Of a stretch of DNA of 64,000 nt, positions 22,901-34,500 are shown piece by piece. Position 1 is the first letter of the stretch, and every line of letters starts with the position of its first letter. The DNA comes from Escarpia spicata (lineage: Eukaryota > Annelida > Polychaeta > Sabellida > Siboglinidae): NCBI GenBank assembly GCA_963995525.1, contig OZ023209.1, positions 8,357,388 through 8,421,387 of the forward strand. The letters run 5' to 3'. A model generated the notes under the pieces. The model did not search any database. It had not been told where the DNA came from and was given only the letters and a program-made list of their open reading frames with translations. Made by a program: the position numbers and the translations under genes.

Positions 22901-25213
22901 ACCAATTGAGGCCAACGATGAGCTAAGGCTGTTGCACATTCAAGTGAATCGCATGGGAAATGAAGGATTGAGTTTAGACATACACATTCAAACTACAGTT
23001 CTGACTGCAAGGTAATGATCCAGAAATTAAACTTGAATTATGAGTGGAACACCAGTGTACTTGCCATGCAGATTTTGTGTTTATGGATGTGTACAATACG
23101 TTTATACAGACGCCGCTAAATAATGTTGTGACAACAACTGGCAAACTGTCCTCAGTTTTTAGTGAAATGTCCACGTTTTGACAATTTGACTATTGCTGCA
23201 TTGGTAACTGGTGGAGAGATGTTCTAACAAGATATTTCAACATAATGTCGACTACTCCAACATATGGCATACATTTCAAGTCAGTTATTAAATTAAACTT
23301 TGCCATGCACCTGTTTGTATTTAAATTTAAGGATAACTGTTATGGGGTATCATAATTTTCCAGTACCTTAAACATGTTATGCAATCAAAATGTTTAGTAA
23401 CATCAGTATTTGTAACTTGCACAATTTATGAACATGTTGCGACCAAGCAGCACATGTAACAGTTACTTACCCCCGGATTCTTATCACAAATGCCAGCTTT
23501 GGCTGGGGCGGCACATAAAAGTTTCCGTGTCTGCGGGCTTCGCGTGAAAGGCGTATGCCCTCACGCTCAAGGATGCGGTACTGTTTTACGTATTGTTCCG
23601 CCCGTTTGAAGATATGAAGACGCTTCTCACGATTGTTCTGAAACAACATTATCTTAACATCACAAAATGTGTCGGTATCAATAAAGAATGATCCAACTAA
23701 AAACACACTGAACTCGGATTCTCTGGGAAACATTCAGCCATGCTGTCATTACTGACTTACAAAGACTTCATACACAAATATCCAACACTGTCTACAGCCA
23801 GGTACTCATTCATAAAGCTGAGTGAACTGGAGGAACGTAGAGTTAACAAACTTGCCCAAGGCAGGCCCTTAGCCAGAAATAATTTGTTGCAAGTCTTGAA
23901 TTAATCAAGCGTGCCTTTTAGCATGCGAATGACTTGGATGCCAGCCATTCACGTAAATCACAGTCATCATTGGCCAGTTTAGTTTATTCAATAACAAACC
24001 AGTGTCATTTGAGCCTTTTTGTAATTACTGCTGATCCAGTCAACTTGTTTCACTACAATCTGTGCCAATGATGATTCAAGGTTCATACAGATTTTCAGTA
24101 ACTGACTAGTCTTGGCCAGTCATTTGCCTGTCTTTAAGACAAGTTTCTGGCCAAGCCCTTAGCCCAAGATTTAAAATGGCAGCACGAGGATTCAAAAACG
24201 AGTTCTCTCGATTGACTCCGATCCTCTAGCCACCATGCTAAAAAAATAATGTTAGTATGAAATTCACAAAATATATTACAAACCTTCTTTGAGAGCAGTA
24301 CAGCTTTTGCCCTTTTGGCACGAAGCTCATCATTGGCCTTGCGCTTCTTAAGCACACTTTCTGGCACTTGGGGAAGTCTCTTCTGGCTGTTACACAAAAC
24401 AACATTTTAAAACATTGATCAAGTATTTAGGCCTTTCAAAGTAATCTGTTGTCCCTGTTGCTTGCATTTGAATTCCATGGGGGGGATAGTTCTGGCATTT
24501 AGGGTAGGCATGCATGTGAACGCTGGAACTAGAACTAAACAGAATGATGGAAAGAAAGGTTAGTCGCTAGTTATATGGCTGCTACGTCTTGCACTGCATG
24601 GACAACGCGTCGCCGTGGCGTAGATGAATGCAGTTGGAATTATACAGTAACAATCGGAAATAAAAAATATAAATTATGCTGGTCTTTTTTTGTTATGCCG
24701 TAAGAAACGCACGTGATTCTGACCGTGTCTGTTTTCATGATGTGGTAAGAAAGTAAATAATCAACTGTACTGTGACGGTGTACTTCGATTGGCGGTTATA
24801 GCCGGTCACTTTTATTTTAGTTTTTACTACCATTCCTGTCATTACCTAGGCATAACCCAGATTATTGACGAGTCGTTATCACGTTATCAACATAGCAAAA
24901 ACCTAATCATCATACTGTAAAAAGACCAGTATAATTTAGATGCAGACACAAACATCATGTAATGATTTACTGTAACTTACGTACAACTATGCACGAGACT
25001 AGAAAACATTCAGTCCACAGTCCACGTTAGGCCTCAAAGTATTGGTGTATATCGTTAAATATGCCCGATGATGCAAACAAATAGTTGGGTATATATCATG
25101 CTGGGATGGTGGCGAATTACACAGAATACATCACACCATTGTTACAAATAGAAATTACGTGGATTGAGGTAGATTAACATGCCACAACAAAAAATATCCA
25201 ACCTGTCCGCCAT
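13983..25213 (-). CDS. RPL7: 60S ribosomal protein L7 (uL30), complete, six coding exons
   Basis: Component of the large cytosolic ribosomal subunit. Coding exons on the minus strand: 25213-25203, 24386-24284, 23637-23471, 22587-22450, 16158-16049, 14191-13983. All have GT-AG ends and matching phases, for 738 bases (245 residues plus stop). Family usual length is about 248. Recognisable blocks in order: MAD start and [15 protein letters not shown]; the basic [92 protein letters not shown]; then [14 protein letters not shown] and FKEANNFLW. These form the N-terminal extension and L30-type RNA-binding fold. Intron 4 is 6.3 kb and holds an antisense transposase-like gene and a dispersed repeat. 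Intron 5 holds a complete MITE. No convincing intronic snoRNA was seen. Confidence 0.97.
14469..14898 (-). mobile_element. MITE family 1, second complete copy
   Basis: This matches the element at 10700-11102 in reverse orientation. It starts CATCCTCGCAAGCCAGG and ends CGCGCGAGGATG. The flanks are AATAAATT and AATACATT, an 8-bp target duplication with one later change. It lies in RPL7 intron 5 and keeps extra bases near its right end (GGCACTGCGGACTGGCACCG), so copies differ in inner length. Confidence 0.88.
15759..15766. promoter_or_regulatory. palindromic CRE in RPL7 intron 5
   Basis: TGACGTCA within a CpG-richer patch (about 15735-15800). A CREB/ATF site by sequence only; no linked promoter is evident. 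Confidence 0.3.
17085..17745. repeat. dispersed repeat, AGTCCTTTG family (partial)
   Basis: CATATCTCAGAAACCATTCA with CTAATTTTGCATAGATGTAT at 17115-17170 matches the copies near 30339 and 32977. TTAATTAATAATTACAAACT near 17708 matches their right part. Divergence is high and the ends are not clear here. Confidence 0.55.
17750..21548 (+). pseudogene. broken transposase-like gene with coiled coil, antisense in RPL7 intron 4
   Basis: I recognise no named family. Reading along the plus strand: a basic N-part and a long coiled coil at 18305-18830 (heptads such as [19 protein letters not shown]), then a frame change at an A8 run near 18797. Next is a globular part at 18849-19472 with [31 protein letters not shown] and [12 protein letters not shown]. 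The DGT and MIDK aspartates are spaced as in an RNase H/DDE fold (inference). A likely intron runs from 19473 to 19697, with later exons at 19698-19860 and 20210 onward. A further frame change occurs near 20550. A charged coiled coil follows (20790-21110), then a C-terminal block at 21186-21548 ([40 protein letters not shown]). It is probably a decayed domesticated or mobile gene. Confidence 0.6.
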
Positions 25214-25250
25214 TTTGCCGAAGATCGAAAGAGTGTACTTCCGGTAATGT
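25203..25250 (-). promoter_or_regulatory. RPL7 core promoter: TCT/TOP initiator and ETS site
   Basis: On the minus strand ACCGGAAGT (25245-25237) is a consensus ETS/GABP site. TCTTTC (25232-25227) matches the TCT initiator used by ribosomal protein genes and would give a 5' TOP pyrimidine start near 25231. AAAATGGCGG at the start codon matches YY1. This would make a 5' untranslated region of about 18 bases. Upstream (25250-25330) is CpG-rich. Growth-linked, translationally regulated expression is inferred from known TOP mRNAs. Confidence 0.65.
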
Positions 25251-25779
25251 CTTTGCACAGGCGCAGTGCGTCACACGGTGCGCGGCCCGATACTGTGTTT
25301 GGTGTCCACCGTGAGGCGCCACTCGTACTTGAGAAGTTTCAAGAGACTGCAGTGATTGTCACAAGTTCACATTGACATTTGTAGTGTATTCCCGTTTTCG
25401 GCTACCTGTTTAACGTGCTGACTTTTCCGTCTATTTGGAGCCGGGTTATTATTTGTGCTGGCGAATATATGCGTTAACTAAAGTTGTCCTTTGTCGTTCC
25501 TGCGTATTCTAACCCCACGTAACACCACATTTTGATTTTGCGAAGATGGCCAAAACCGGTATGAACATGTGCGAAAAGCTATTAAGCACACATACATACG
25601 TCGATGACATTTTGAACTGACGTTCCAAGCAGTATTGTGAATATAAGGAAAGGAAAATGCTGGAAAGGTGGCGGTATTGGGCACACGGGAAAAGAATGTA
25701 GGAGATTGAAAAAATCACTCATGTTAGAAGTGTAAGAAAATCGGACATTTCCAATTTTTTGTTAGACAAAACGCTAACA

Positions 25780-26690
25780 GATTGAATGAGAAAGAATGGT
25801 GGCCGAGAATGGACAATGACGTTGAATTAAGCTCTTGTCAAGGGTTGTTATCCATGCCAATTTGTGGATGGCCGATAAAGTCCCGAGCCAATATAAGGTC
25901 GATCGACCTCGCTGCTACAGGGACCTTCGGATGATATCGCAATTGATTTCTGTGGACAACTGCCAAACGGAGAAAATCATCTGGTGGTCGTCGACTATTT
26001 CACCAGGTAGCCAGAAGTAGTGTAACTGCGTAACACGAATACTCAGAGCATTGTGAATTGCTTGGATACCAAGTACGCCACACATGGTCCGCCATTCAAC
26101 GTGAGGAGTGACAACGGACCACAGTTTGTTGCCGCAGAATTTGAAAGATATCTCGAGTATCTAGGGGTACAACATACACGAAAGGCGTCCCGTACTGGCT
26201 ACAGAACATCGGGAAAGTGGGACGTTTAACTCGACTCTGGTGAAGGCCACCAAGATCGCAGAGGTGGAGAAGAAGGACTGGAAGAAGGAACTGTAGAAAA
26301 TTCTTGTTCTAGAACTGGACCACCCCGGCCATACACAGTCACAGGTGTGAGTTCAGCGGAGATGCTGATGGGACGTAAACTGCGGAACAAGGTGCCAAGA
26401 AATGCAGATCAGAGCAGAGCCCATAGGTGAGTTACAGTGGCAGATGCAAGTTCGAGAGAGAGAGAGAGAGGGGGGGGGGGGGGGGGGGGGGGGGGGAGAG
26501 GGAGAAGGAAAAGACACAAGAAAGAGTATGCTGACAAGGAAAGAGATGCTAGCGACATCGAGGTTGGCGACCGAGTGATACTCAAGCAAACCTAGAAGAA
26601 CAAGCTAACTACACCGTTTGAGGCAGAGCTGTATGGACCACGAGGGCAATGCTGTGACTATTCATGGAGATGGTAGCAGACTTTAGAAGG
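25780..26690 (+). mobile_element. Ty3/gypsy integrase fragment, decayed
   Basis: The plus strand, in shifting frames, reads the integrase core of a Ty3/gypsy retrotransposon: DIAIDFCGQLPNGENHLVVV is followed by VDYFT, then PFNVRSDNGPQFVAAEF and SAEMLMGRKLRNKVP. Stops at several places and frame changes mark it as dead. No LTR is attached. A GA tract and a 27-base G run (26449-26496) interrupt the end. It lies in the RPL7-MBOAT intergenic region. Confidence 0.85.
26449..26498. repeat. (GA)n followed by a run of 27 G
   Basis: A GAGA tract runs directly into G from 26470 to 26496. On the plus strand this is a pure G-quadruplex-capable run. Its length may vary by allele or sequencing error. Confidence 0.95.
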
Positions 26691-26754
26691 AAGGGATGTG
26701 TGAGTGAGCTTGTTATTGAGGGTGTGACTGACTGTGCCTGTGGAGAGAGTGAAT

Positions 26755-27060
26755 GAGAATAAATATTTTGGCACTGTCTTCGATAATAAACTCACTTTTG
26801 AATCCAACACCAACTGCATTATAAAGAAATGTCATTAGAGAATGTTCTGCATGTTCATACTGAGACTGACTCAGTTTTGACATCTTCTTTTGTCTGGTTT
26901 GACATTGAAGAATAGAGGCAGGTTGAACAGCATTGTTAATAGGGGAAGTAAGGTTGTGGGAGTGAGACAGACTGGACCGAGCCAGCTGTATGAGACAAGA
27001 GCCCCGAGAAAGGGTTTACAAATCTTGAGTGACTTGTGTCACATCCTGTTTATGTTTATA
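26755..27060 (+). mobile_element. LINE reverse-transcriptase C-terminal fragment
   Basis: Frames spell KYFGTVFDNKLTFESNTN and IIKKCH, later NSIVNRGSKVVGVRQT and QLYETRAPRKGLQILSD. This is the thumb/C-terminal pattern common to non-LTR retrotransposons (the YLGxxxDxxLxF ... KVVGV ... LYE order). Frames shift several times. The clade is not decided. Confidence 0.7.
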
Positions 27061-27735
27061 TGAATTAAATACTTACTTAAAAATTGTCCCTTGATCAAGG
27101 GTATACTTTTTGATACTGGATGCTCTTATCAAGGGTAGGGTTATTTGCATGACTTTCGGCTGCACACACCCCTACCCGCATGTAAGGATAGTGCCCCCCC
27201 CCCGGGGGATAATCCTATATCCAACCCCCTCACCAGCTCTCCAAAATATAAAATTGCGTCTTCCGGAGAGCTATGCCAAGGAGAGTTGGGAAATATGCGT
27301 GAGGTTCAGTTCCACAAAAGGACACCACGTGACAGCACTGGTGTTTCTCAACAGGTAACAGCACTATGCTATCTGGAAAACGTTTTATATGTCACTAACA
27401 ATAATAAGAATAACGTCGCGGATTCTATTGATACTCTGCAATATCCAACCGTTCATTTGAATAAATATACGGACATGTGCATGAAAATAAGCCTGTTTGT
27501 ATTATCTTTGTTGAAATGGCAAATATGCGTGAGATTTACAGGTTTATGCGTGAGAGCGTGAGATGGACGCTAAATGCATAATGCTCACGCCAAATGCGTG
27601 AGCTTTGAGTTTTGGTGTAGCTCTGGTCCCCTTCCCTAGAGGACTAATCCTATCCCCAGCCTCCGCCCACCAGTTAACATATTTGCTCTAGTCCCCGGTT
27701 CCGGCGCGTATGCATGTGTATGTCAAATCTGTAAT

Positions 27736-28393
27736 TGACTTCGCCAGTCGCGACTGCATCACCCGTGAGAACAGCGCAAATACCCGCCCCAATTTGAAGA
27801 CGGATAAACGACTTCTGGGAACCCCAATAAATAATGAATGATTAGCACGATCGAGCAGCTGATTGGTGAATAATTGCTTCTACTTCCTACACACTGCATG
27901 TAACACGAGCCATGGTTGGTTGAAATTAGTTTTATTACGACCACCTGACCTGCCTAGAACTACTGATCTAGTGAGCGATTTCATAGGCAGAGCTTACATT
28001 CAGAGTTTCGCAAAGCGATCATCCGGGGTAAGACCGCATTACAATTTTACATAGGCGGCCATTATAACGTTTCCTTCATTTCCTGCTAAATTTGACGAAC
28101 AATTTTCTTGAAAATTTCACAGCATATTTAACCTCCATTGACACAAGTGCTGTGGAAAACTCGAAAAATTCTCATACCTCAGTTTTAAGAAAAATCCACC
28201 CAAACCTGACACCCCTTAATTTCGCCCCAATCTGAAATTTTGAGATTTTGAAATATTGGTGCGTTCTGCAAAATAGCCACTGTGCGAATACGCGAGCGAC
28301 TAGCGTATGCTTAATGTGGTCTTACCCCATCCAGGTGTACTGCTGGCTGACACTGACGTAATCAGCAGCAGCGACCCCTGGCGCGCGAGGATG
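27736..28393 (-). mobile_element. MITE family 1, third copy, left-truncated and interrupted
   Basis: Homology to 14469-14898 begins at GACTTCGCCAGTC (27736) without the outer repeat and runs to 28024. It resumes at 28329 and ends at CGCGCGAGGATG (28393). A second MITE fills the gap. The right end lies only 134 bases before the MBOAT start codon, so it contributes to that gene's promoter or 5' untranslated region. Confidence 0.85.
28025..28328. mobile_element. MITE family 2 (304 bp), nested in MITE family 1
   Basis: Inverted ends GGGGTAAGACCGCATTA and, inversely read, GGGGTAAGACCACATTA. ATCC is present on both sides (28021-28024 and 28329-28332), while the uninterrupted copy near 14841 has a single ATCCAGG. 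This gives a clear empty/filled pair and a 4-bp target duplication. It is non-autonomous; the superfamily is undetermined (4-bp duplications occur in, for example, Chapaev- and Sola-type elements). Confidence 0.85.
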
Positions 28394-28527
28394 ACTAAAA
28401 CCGAACTCGAATAATGTTTTTATTTGAACGGCGCCAACAGTGTACAACCATTCCGTGGCGCCACATGGTGGGCCAGGAATCAACCAAGATCGGATGTCTT
28501 CAGTCAAGGGAGAAGTCATTAACCAAC

Positions 28528-31500
28528 ATGGCGGAGCTATATTCTGGTTGCAACGTTCTCGAGCCGGTTGCAGAGTTAATAAATCTGCCTTTGGATCAGG
28601 TACAGATTTACACATTGCTAAATCATCACATGGACAAAACACAAATGTATTCTGACGTTACGATGACAGGGATGTTATCAATACAACAACCGTCATTGAC
28701 GGTGTCTGAACTGATTGAACACTGACACTGTCAGTGTCACTCACTCAGTCACTGTCAGTCAGTGGCAGTGTCACTGTGAGTGTGTCAGTGACTGGTCACT
28801 GTCAGTGACTGGTCACTGTCTTTAATTATACTACGCCGCTGCCGTCTTAAACACAGGACTGGCCTTTCGCTTCCTAGCCAATGTGCTAGCCATAGCCATA
28901 GACGTCACTGGGTGAAAATTGCACGACCTGAAGGCTGAAAATGCTTATTGAAGTTATTGGCCGTTGCTCAGCCTCAGACTGGCACTTCCTCAACTAAATC
29001 TCAGCTCAAAAGTCTCAGTGAGATGTAGTAACTCAGTCATACTCTCGGTCACTGTCTTACAGTCGACCTATCCATCATGTGACATGTTGCCTAACAAAAC
29101 GTCCGTCAAGCCATAAAAATGTTCCCGATTTCGTTGTATATTTTGTTGCAATTCTGGCCCCAGACGTTTTTCTTTTTAACAAATATATGGCATTGTTTAG
29201 TTTTTGCAGATGTCTTGCCACCCTAGTAATATTTTAATGCACATTTATTAATGTCGGCAACAATTTTGGCAAGTCAAAATTTGACAGAGGTCATGCACAA
29301 CATTTGTATTGTGATGTATGAAAGCCTTGACTAGATAAGATAGGGAGATCAGATGATTGGGTTCTGTTATGTTTTTTTAATGTGGTAACTAAGAAATGAA
29401 ATGGTATTCAAATATTTCATGTTTCTAAGTTAAATATTAACAAAAATGCAGCTGCTTAAAGTTTTGAATTAAAAAAAAGTTCTGAATTTATTTAACTCTA
29501 TATAGTAATACCAAATACTTATCTCATTTTGCATATAACATTTTGTAAACAGAAAGTACAGTTTATTTCTTTTGAGTCTAAACAAACTTAGCCCAAATCA
29601 TATTGACACTGTTAATTAATGCTCTTTAAAGTTTTAGTGATTATATGAACAAATTGCAAGATATCGATCCTACAATACACTGCATACATCGTGTATTTTT
29701 AGCAAGATGTCAGTCAGATTTTTACACGGTTTCAAAGAATGGACCTTGTGCACGTTTATGCAACCACTCAGTACATCAATGCAGGAATAAAATTATCACA
29801 GGCATTATGCCATACTGTACGACTATATATATGCTATGAACATCAATCAACTGTCAAAATACCTCAAATGTTCAAGTGCACATGCTCAAATGTAATCCAA
29901 TTTAAATGCCAAATTAGTATAACTTGTCAACCTGAGGACATGCCTATGAAAGTAGTGTGCTGCCATGTAAACAAAACATTTTACTTTAAAATAATAAATG
30001 GTTCAGTAAAACACACTTAGGTGATCAATATGTTATAACAGAATATAATTAGTACTTTTATGATAACATGATTTTTCCATAAAAGTGAATAGACAAACTC
30101 ACTATAATTAATTTCCATTAGGAAATATAGTTAAATATATTATAACATCATGACTCATATGTACACATTGATCTAGCAACAATATTTAAGTACTTAAAGA
30201 AAATGTGTAAATAAAAGATATCATGTATGAACCAGTTGATCTGAGTTTTACAAGTTTCTTTTTTTGGGATTGTTCATGTAAATTAAATACTTTAAATCAA
30301 CGAACATGTCGTAAATATTATTACTAACATTTTTTATTAGTCCTTTGGGTCGAAAGTCCAAGTGACTATTGCCATCACTCTGCATCCGCCGTCTGCCGTT
30401 AGCTGCCGTATCTCAGAAACTGTTCAGCAACTTTTTTTCTAATTTTGCATAGACATATCTTAGGGTACTACCACTATGCACGAGAAATCTGTATTTGATT
30501 GAATCATTCTAAGGGCACCCCAGGGGCTCCCAAATTGCAAAAGTTTTACATTATCTAGTGATGTGGTTTTGAGAAGGGCCCTTGAAACCACCCCCAACAG
30601 TAGATGTTGTGTATTGTGCCAGAAACTGCAGCATCCTCACTCCACTCTGCATTGTTCCATTGAGACCTTGACTAATCTTTAACTGGTCACAGGCAGAGCA
30701 GACACATTTTACCCCTGTTAAACTCAGTTGCCTGCAGCTTTTAAACTGTATCTTCAAAACTATTGATTTTCTATAATTGCAAGTTGTGTTTATTTTGATG
30801 TTCATTTAATTATTATAAAATGGTGTGACTGTGGTGTCTATTGGTTAAAGATGTATTGTCACCTGTAGGTGACAAACATTGAAAAAATTAATATTCTGGA
30901 CAACTATAGAGTGAAATATTCTACAATTTATTGATATCAAATGCATTCTACTGTTCTGTTTACACTTGCCATGCCTTGTGTAGACATGGTACTATGTAAA
31001 TCAATTGTATCAATATAGACTAATAATTACAGATTCACAATATAGTTGACATCTGAAACAACCGAATGTCAACCATTAGAAGAGTTGACATAGTTCTGCT
31101 ATGCACAAGAAATCTGTATTTGATTGAATCCTTCTAGTGTCATCAGCGTATAGTAGAACACACATTTTCAAGAAAATGTCTACATCATCATCACTAAGGT
31201 TATTGTAAATTTCACCAGCTGCCATGTCAGGTCCCTTATAATTATGACTAACAATGCTCAAAATTCAGGTAAATAGCAAATAACAAAGGAGACAAGTTTT
31301 CGCCTTGCTGTACCTCTACATCACATGAGAAGAAGGCTGACACAGCCTGACCCTGTTTTTTTTAAAAAGTATTCAGTTATAATATTATCAATACCACATG
31401 CCTTTTTGTTTTTGAGTTTTTTGATTTGCATTAGTACCTCATTTTGTGTGAATGGTCTGTTTATGTGTTCGTTTGACTGGGAAATTTTTCTTGGATCAAA

Positions 31501-34500
31501 AGGTATCTTACTAGCTGCACTTTCACTTTCAGGTTTTTCACCGAGTTTTTCAAAGTGGTTCATAAACTTATCCAGTGAAATATTTCCACATTTTTCACTG
31601 CTGTTACTTGCTTTATTAAGTATATCTCAGTATTCTGCAGGCGTGCTATGTTTTAGGTTGCACAAGTTTTTATGTAACTGTTTATGGTAGCATTTTGATA
31701 TTTGTTTTATAAAGCATTTTTACCCACTAGCCAATTCTCTTAACTCTGCATTAGCTTCATCATTTTAAATTTTGTTTAGTCTACCTTTTGCTCTCAAATA
31801 ATCTGTCCTCTTAGTTTTACACATAAAGACATTTGTACTTCCAGTGTATCATTGCAACATAACATACATACTGTGTGCCACATTTGAATGTTATGCATGT
31901 AATATTTCCATGCAATCCATTTTCATATATAATATAAAACTTCTAAAACAATTTTTCCGACTCATTTGGTCAGCTGGAGTCACATATCGACGTATTAGTC
32001 CAAATGACTTCAGGGCCTCTTGGCCCATTTTTGGACCATGTCGGTGGCAATAGTACAGTCAAAGTCAATAATACCATTAAATACAAGAAACTTGGTATGC
32101 AATCTGAATATTTCAATCCATTTAAGGAAAATACTGCTCATGTTCAGATTTCATCGTGCTAAATCTACATGTGTTTTATAATGTGCACACTATAACCCAA
32201 CTTTGTGGTGGCAATTTAGCTGTCATATCTGCTATAGCTCAACTTTGTGAAGGCAATTTGAACTGTCGTGTCTTTGCTGCAGCTGAACTTTGTGGCGGCA
32301 ATGTTAAGTGCACTGGTGCTGGCACTCATCTATCGCAATGTTTTACCTGCACATCATGTAGGCGTCACCATTCGCCACATATGTGCTGTGATAGCTGGGC
32401 TTGGTCTCGGCTTCTTCTGCTTTGGCAAGTAAGTGGGAGCATTGTTGACAAAACTTTGTTGACAGGCAGAACTGTAGTTAGGTAGAATAGTTGTTAAATA
32501 AAACCCCCACCAGTTCACACGTGCATGTAGGCCCCTCAGCGTATGGCATTTTTACCTAATGAGAAGTGCGTATAATATTAATTTTGAAAATTTTTTCTAT
32601 ATACATCGATGGTTGTTTTACTGTTATTGCAGACAGATGTATCACCTGTTTGCTCAAGCTGGTAGCTGTTACTTAATTATGCGATTCGTCCCAACCACGT
32701 TTATTCATAGGTAAGTTTGTTGGTATGAACGTAAATATTGTTTATGAACAAGTTGCTACATTTCCAATTATATTTCAGTCTCTCTCTCTCTCCCTCTCCC
32801 TCTCTCATCCTTCTCCACACCCCCTCCTTTTGCCCTCCCCTTAAAAACCCTGCATGACACCTGAAATTAACAATGGCCCTTTAAACTGGTTGATTAAATC
32901 TTAAGTTATTAGCTCAAGTAAAAACTTTATATGGCAGATAGCAAAAGCAGTGTTGCACATTTTTATTATGATTTTTAGTCCTTTGAGCGGAAGGTCCAAC
33001 AGACTTATGCCATCACTCTGCGTCCGCCATTAGCTGCCATATCTCAAAAGCAACTTTTTATCTAATTTTGCATAGACACATCTTAGGGTATTGCCACTAT
33101 GCACAAGAAATCTGTATTTGATTGAATCATTCTACCCCACCAGGGCCCCCCAAATTGGTCAATTTTCACATTTTGCCAATTTAAAAAAAAAAGTTCTATA
33201 ACTTTTTCTCTGACTTTGCATAGACATTTCATTTCTTGATTGTATTTGATTGATTCATTCTAAGGACACCCCAGGGCCCCCAAAAATGCTAAATTGTCAC
33301 ATTTTTGCCTATTTTCTCAAAAACTGTCGTAACTTTCTAATTTGGCAATTCCATGTCATAGTGCCACTTTACACATGAAATCTCTAATTGATTGAATCAT
33401 TCGACCTATGATCTGTAACTATGATTCACAAAAATGTTTTTGATTAATAATTATAAACTCACATTAATTATAGTCCAAAGGACTTCAGGGCGTCTTGGCC
33501 CAATTTTTGATTACATTGTAAACAGAAAGATAGCCGCTATACAGATAAAAGTTATCATATTAATTATTAATCTTGATGGTAACTTGTTTCACACGTGTGA
33601 CTATTGTTCCTACTTTCTTCCTAGTGGTGTACTTCTGGTTGCCCTTGGTTACCTGTCTGTTTTGCACCTTCTACGGATTATTTATGACCACGGAGCTTAC
33701 ACACTAGATGTCACAGGGTAAGTAAAACCAGGTAGACAAGATTTGTTTTACCTTACTCAGTTTGCATTAGTGACACTAATTAGACAATGTCTCACTCTTC
33801 AAAAACTGTTGTTTTCGCTGTAGTCCCACAATTGTTAAAATATTCTATGACATTAATTATATCTGGCTGATAATTGCAGTCAAAGTATGCGCTGTAAAAC
33901 TGCCATTGCTGCCTCATTGCCTGTAATTATGTTAGCTATATACAGAGCACACACTGACGAACTCTTCACAAAACTGTTGATTTTACCACCAAGAAAAATC
34001 TATGAACATGCAGTTCTTTTGTATATATATATATAAAATTGTCTGCCGGTTAGAAATAATGAACAGTCGGTTAGAAATAATGAACTGTCGGTTAGAAAAA
34101 ATGAACAGCTGGTTATAAATATAAACAGTCGTTTAGAAATAATGAACTGTTGGTTAGAAATAACGAACTGTTGGAAAAAAATAATGAACTGTCGGATAGA
34201 AATAATGAACTGAACAAATATAGAACACCCCATGCTGAGCTACTACATGTATTGATTTAAAAAAAAAACATATTAAATAAAACCATTAGACACTGAAGTG
34301 TTAAATTATGGAATTATATGGCAACAATGGTGGATTATGCTTATTTATTTGTAACGTTCAAATGTCAACTGAAGAGATTTTTTTCAGTAAATAATACTGA
34401 CTTATATAATTAAAGGAAATAAAAACAAGGCATTAGCTAAAATCCATTTTCCATGTGTACACAAACTTTAACATTGTAACAACAACTTAAATCAGCCAGT

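Noticed and set aside
23950..24120. Possible C/D box snoRNA in RPL7 intron 2 (ATGATGA on either strand)
   Set aside because: The minus-strand C box has no CTGA D box at a fitting distance. The plus-strand one has CTGA but no terminal stem and is antisense to the host gene.
31325..31690. Plus-strand frame of 121 codons
   Set aside because: Antisense shadow of the LINE RT fragment, whose minus-strand frame shows real RT motifs.
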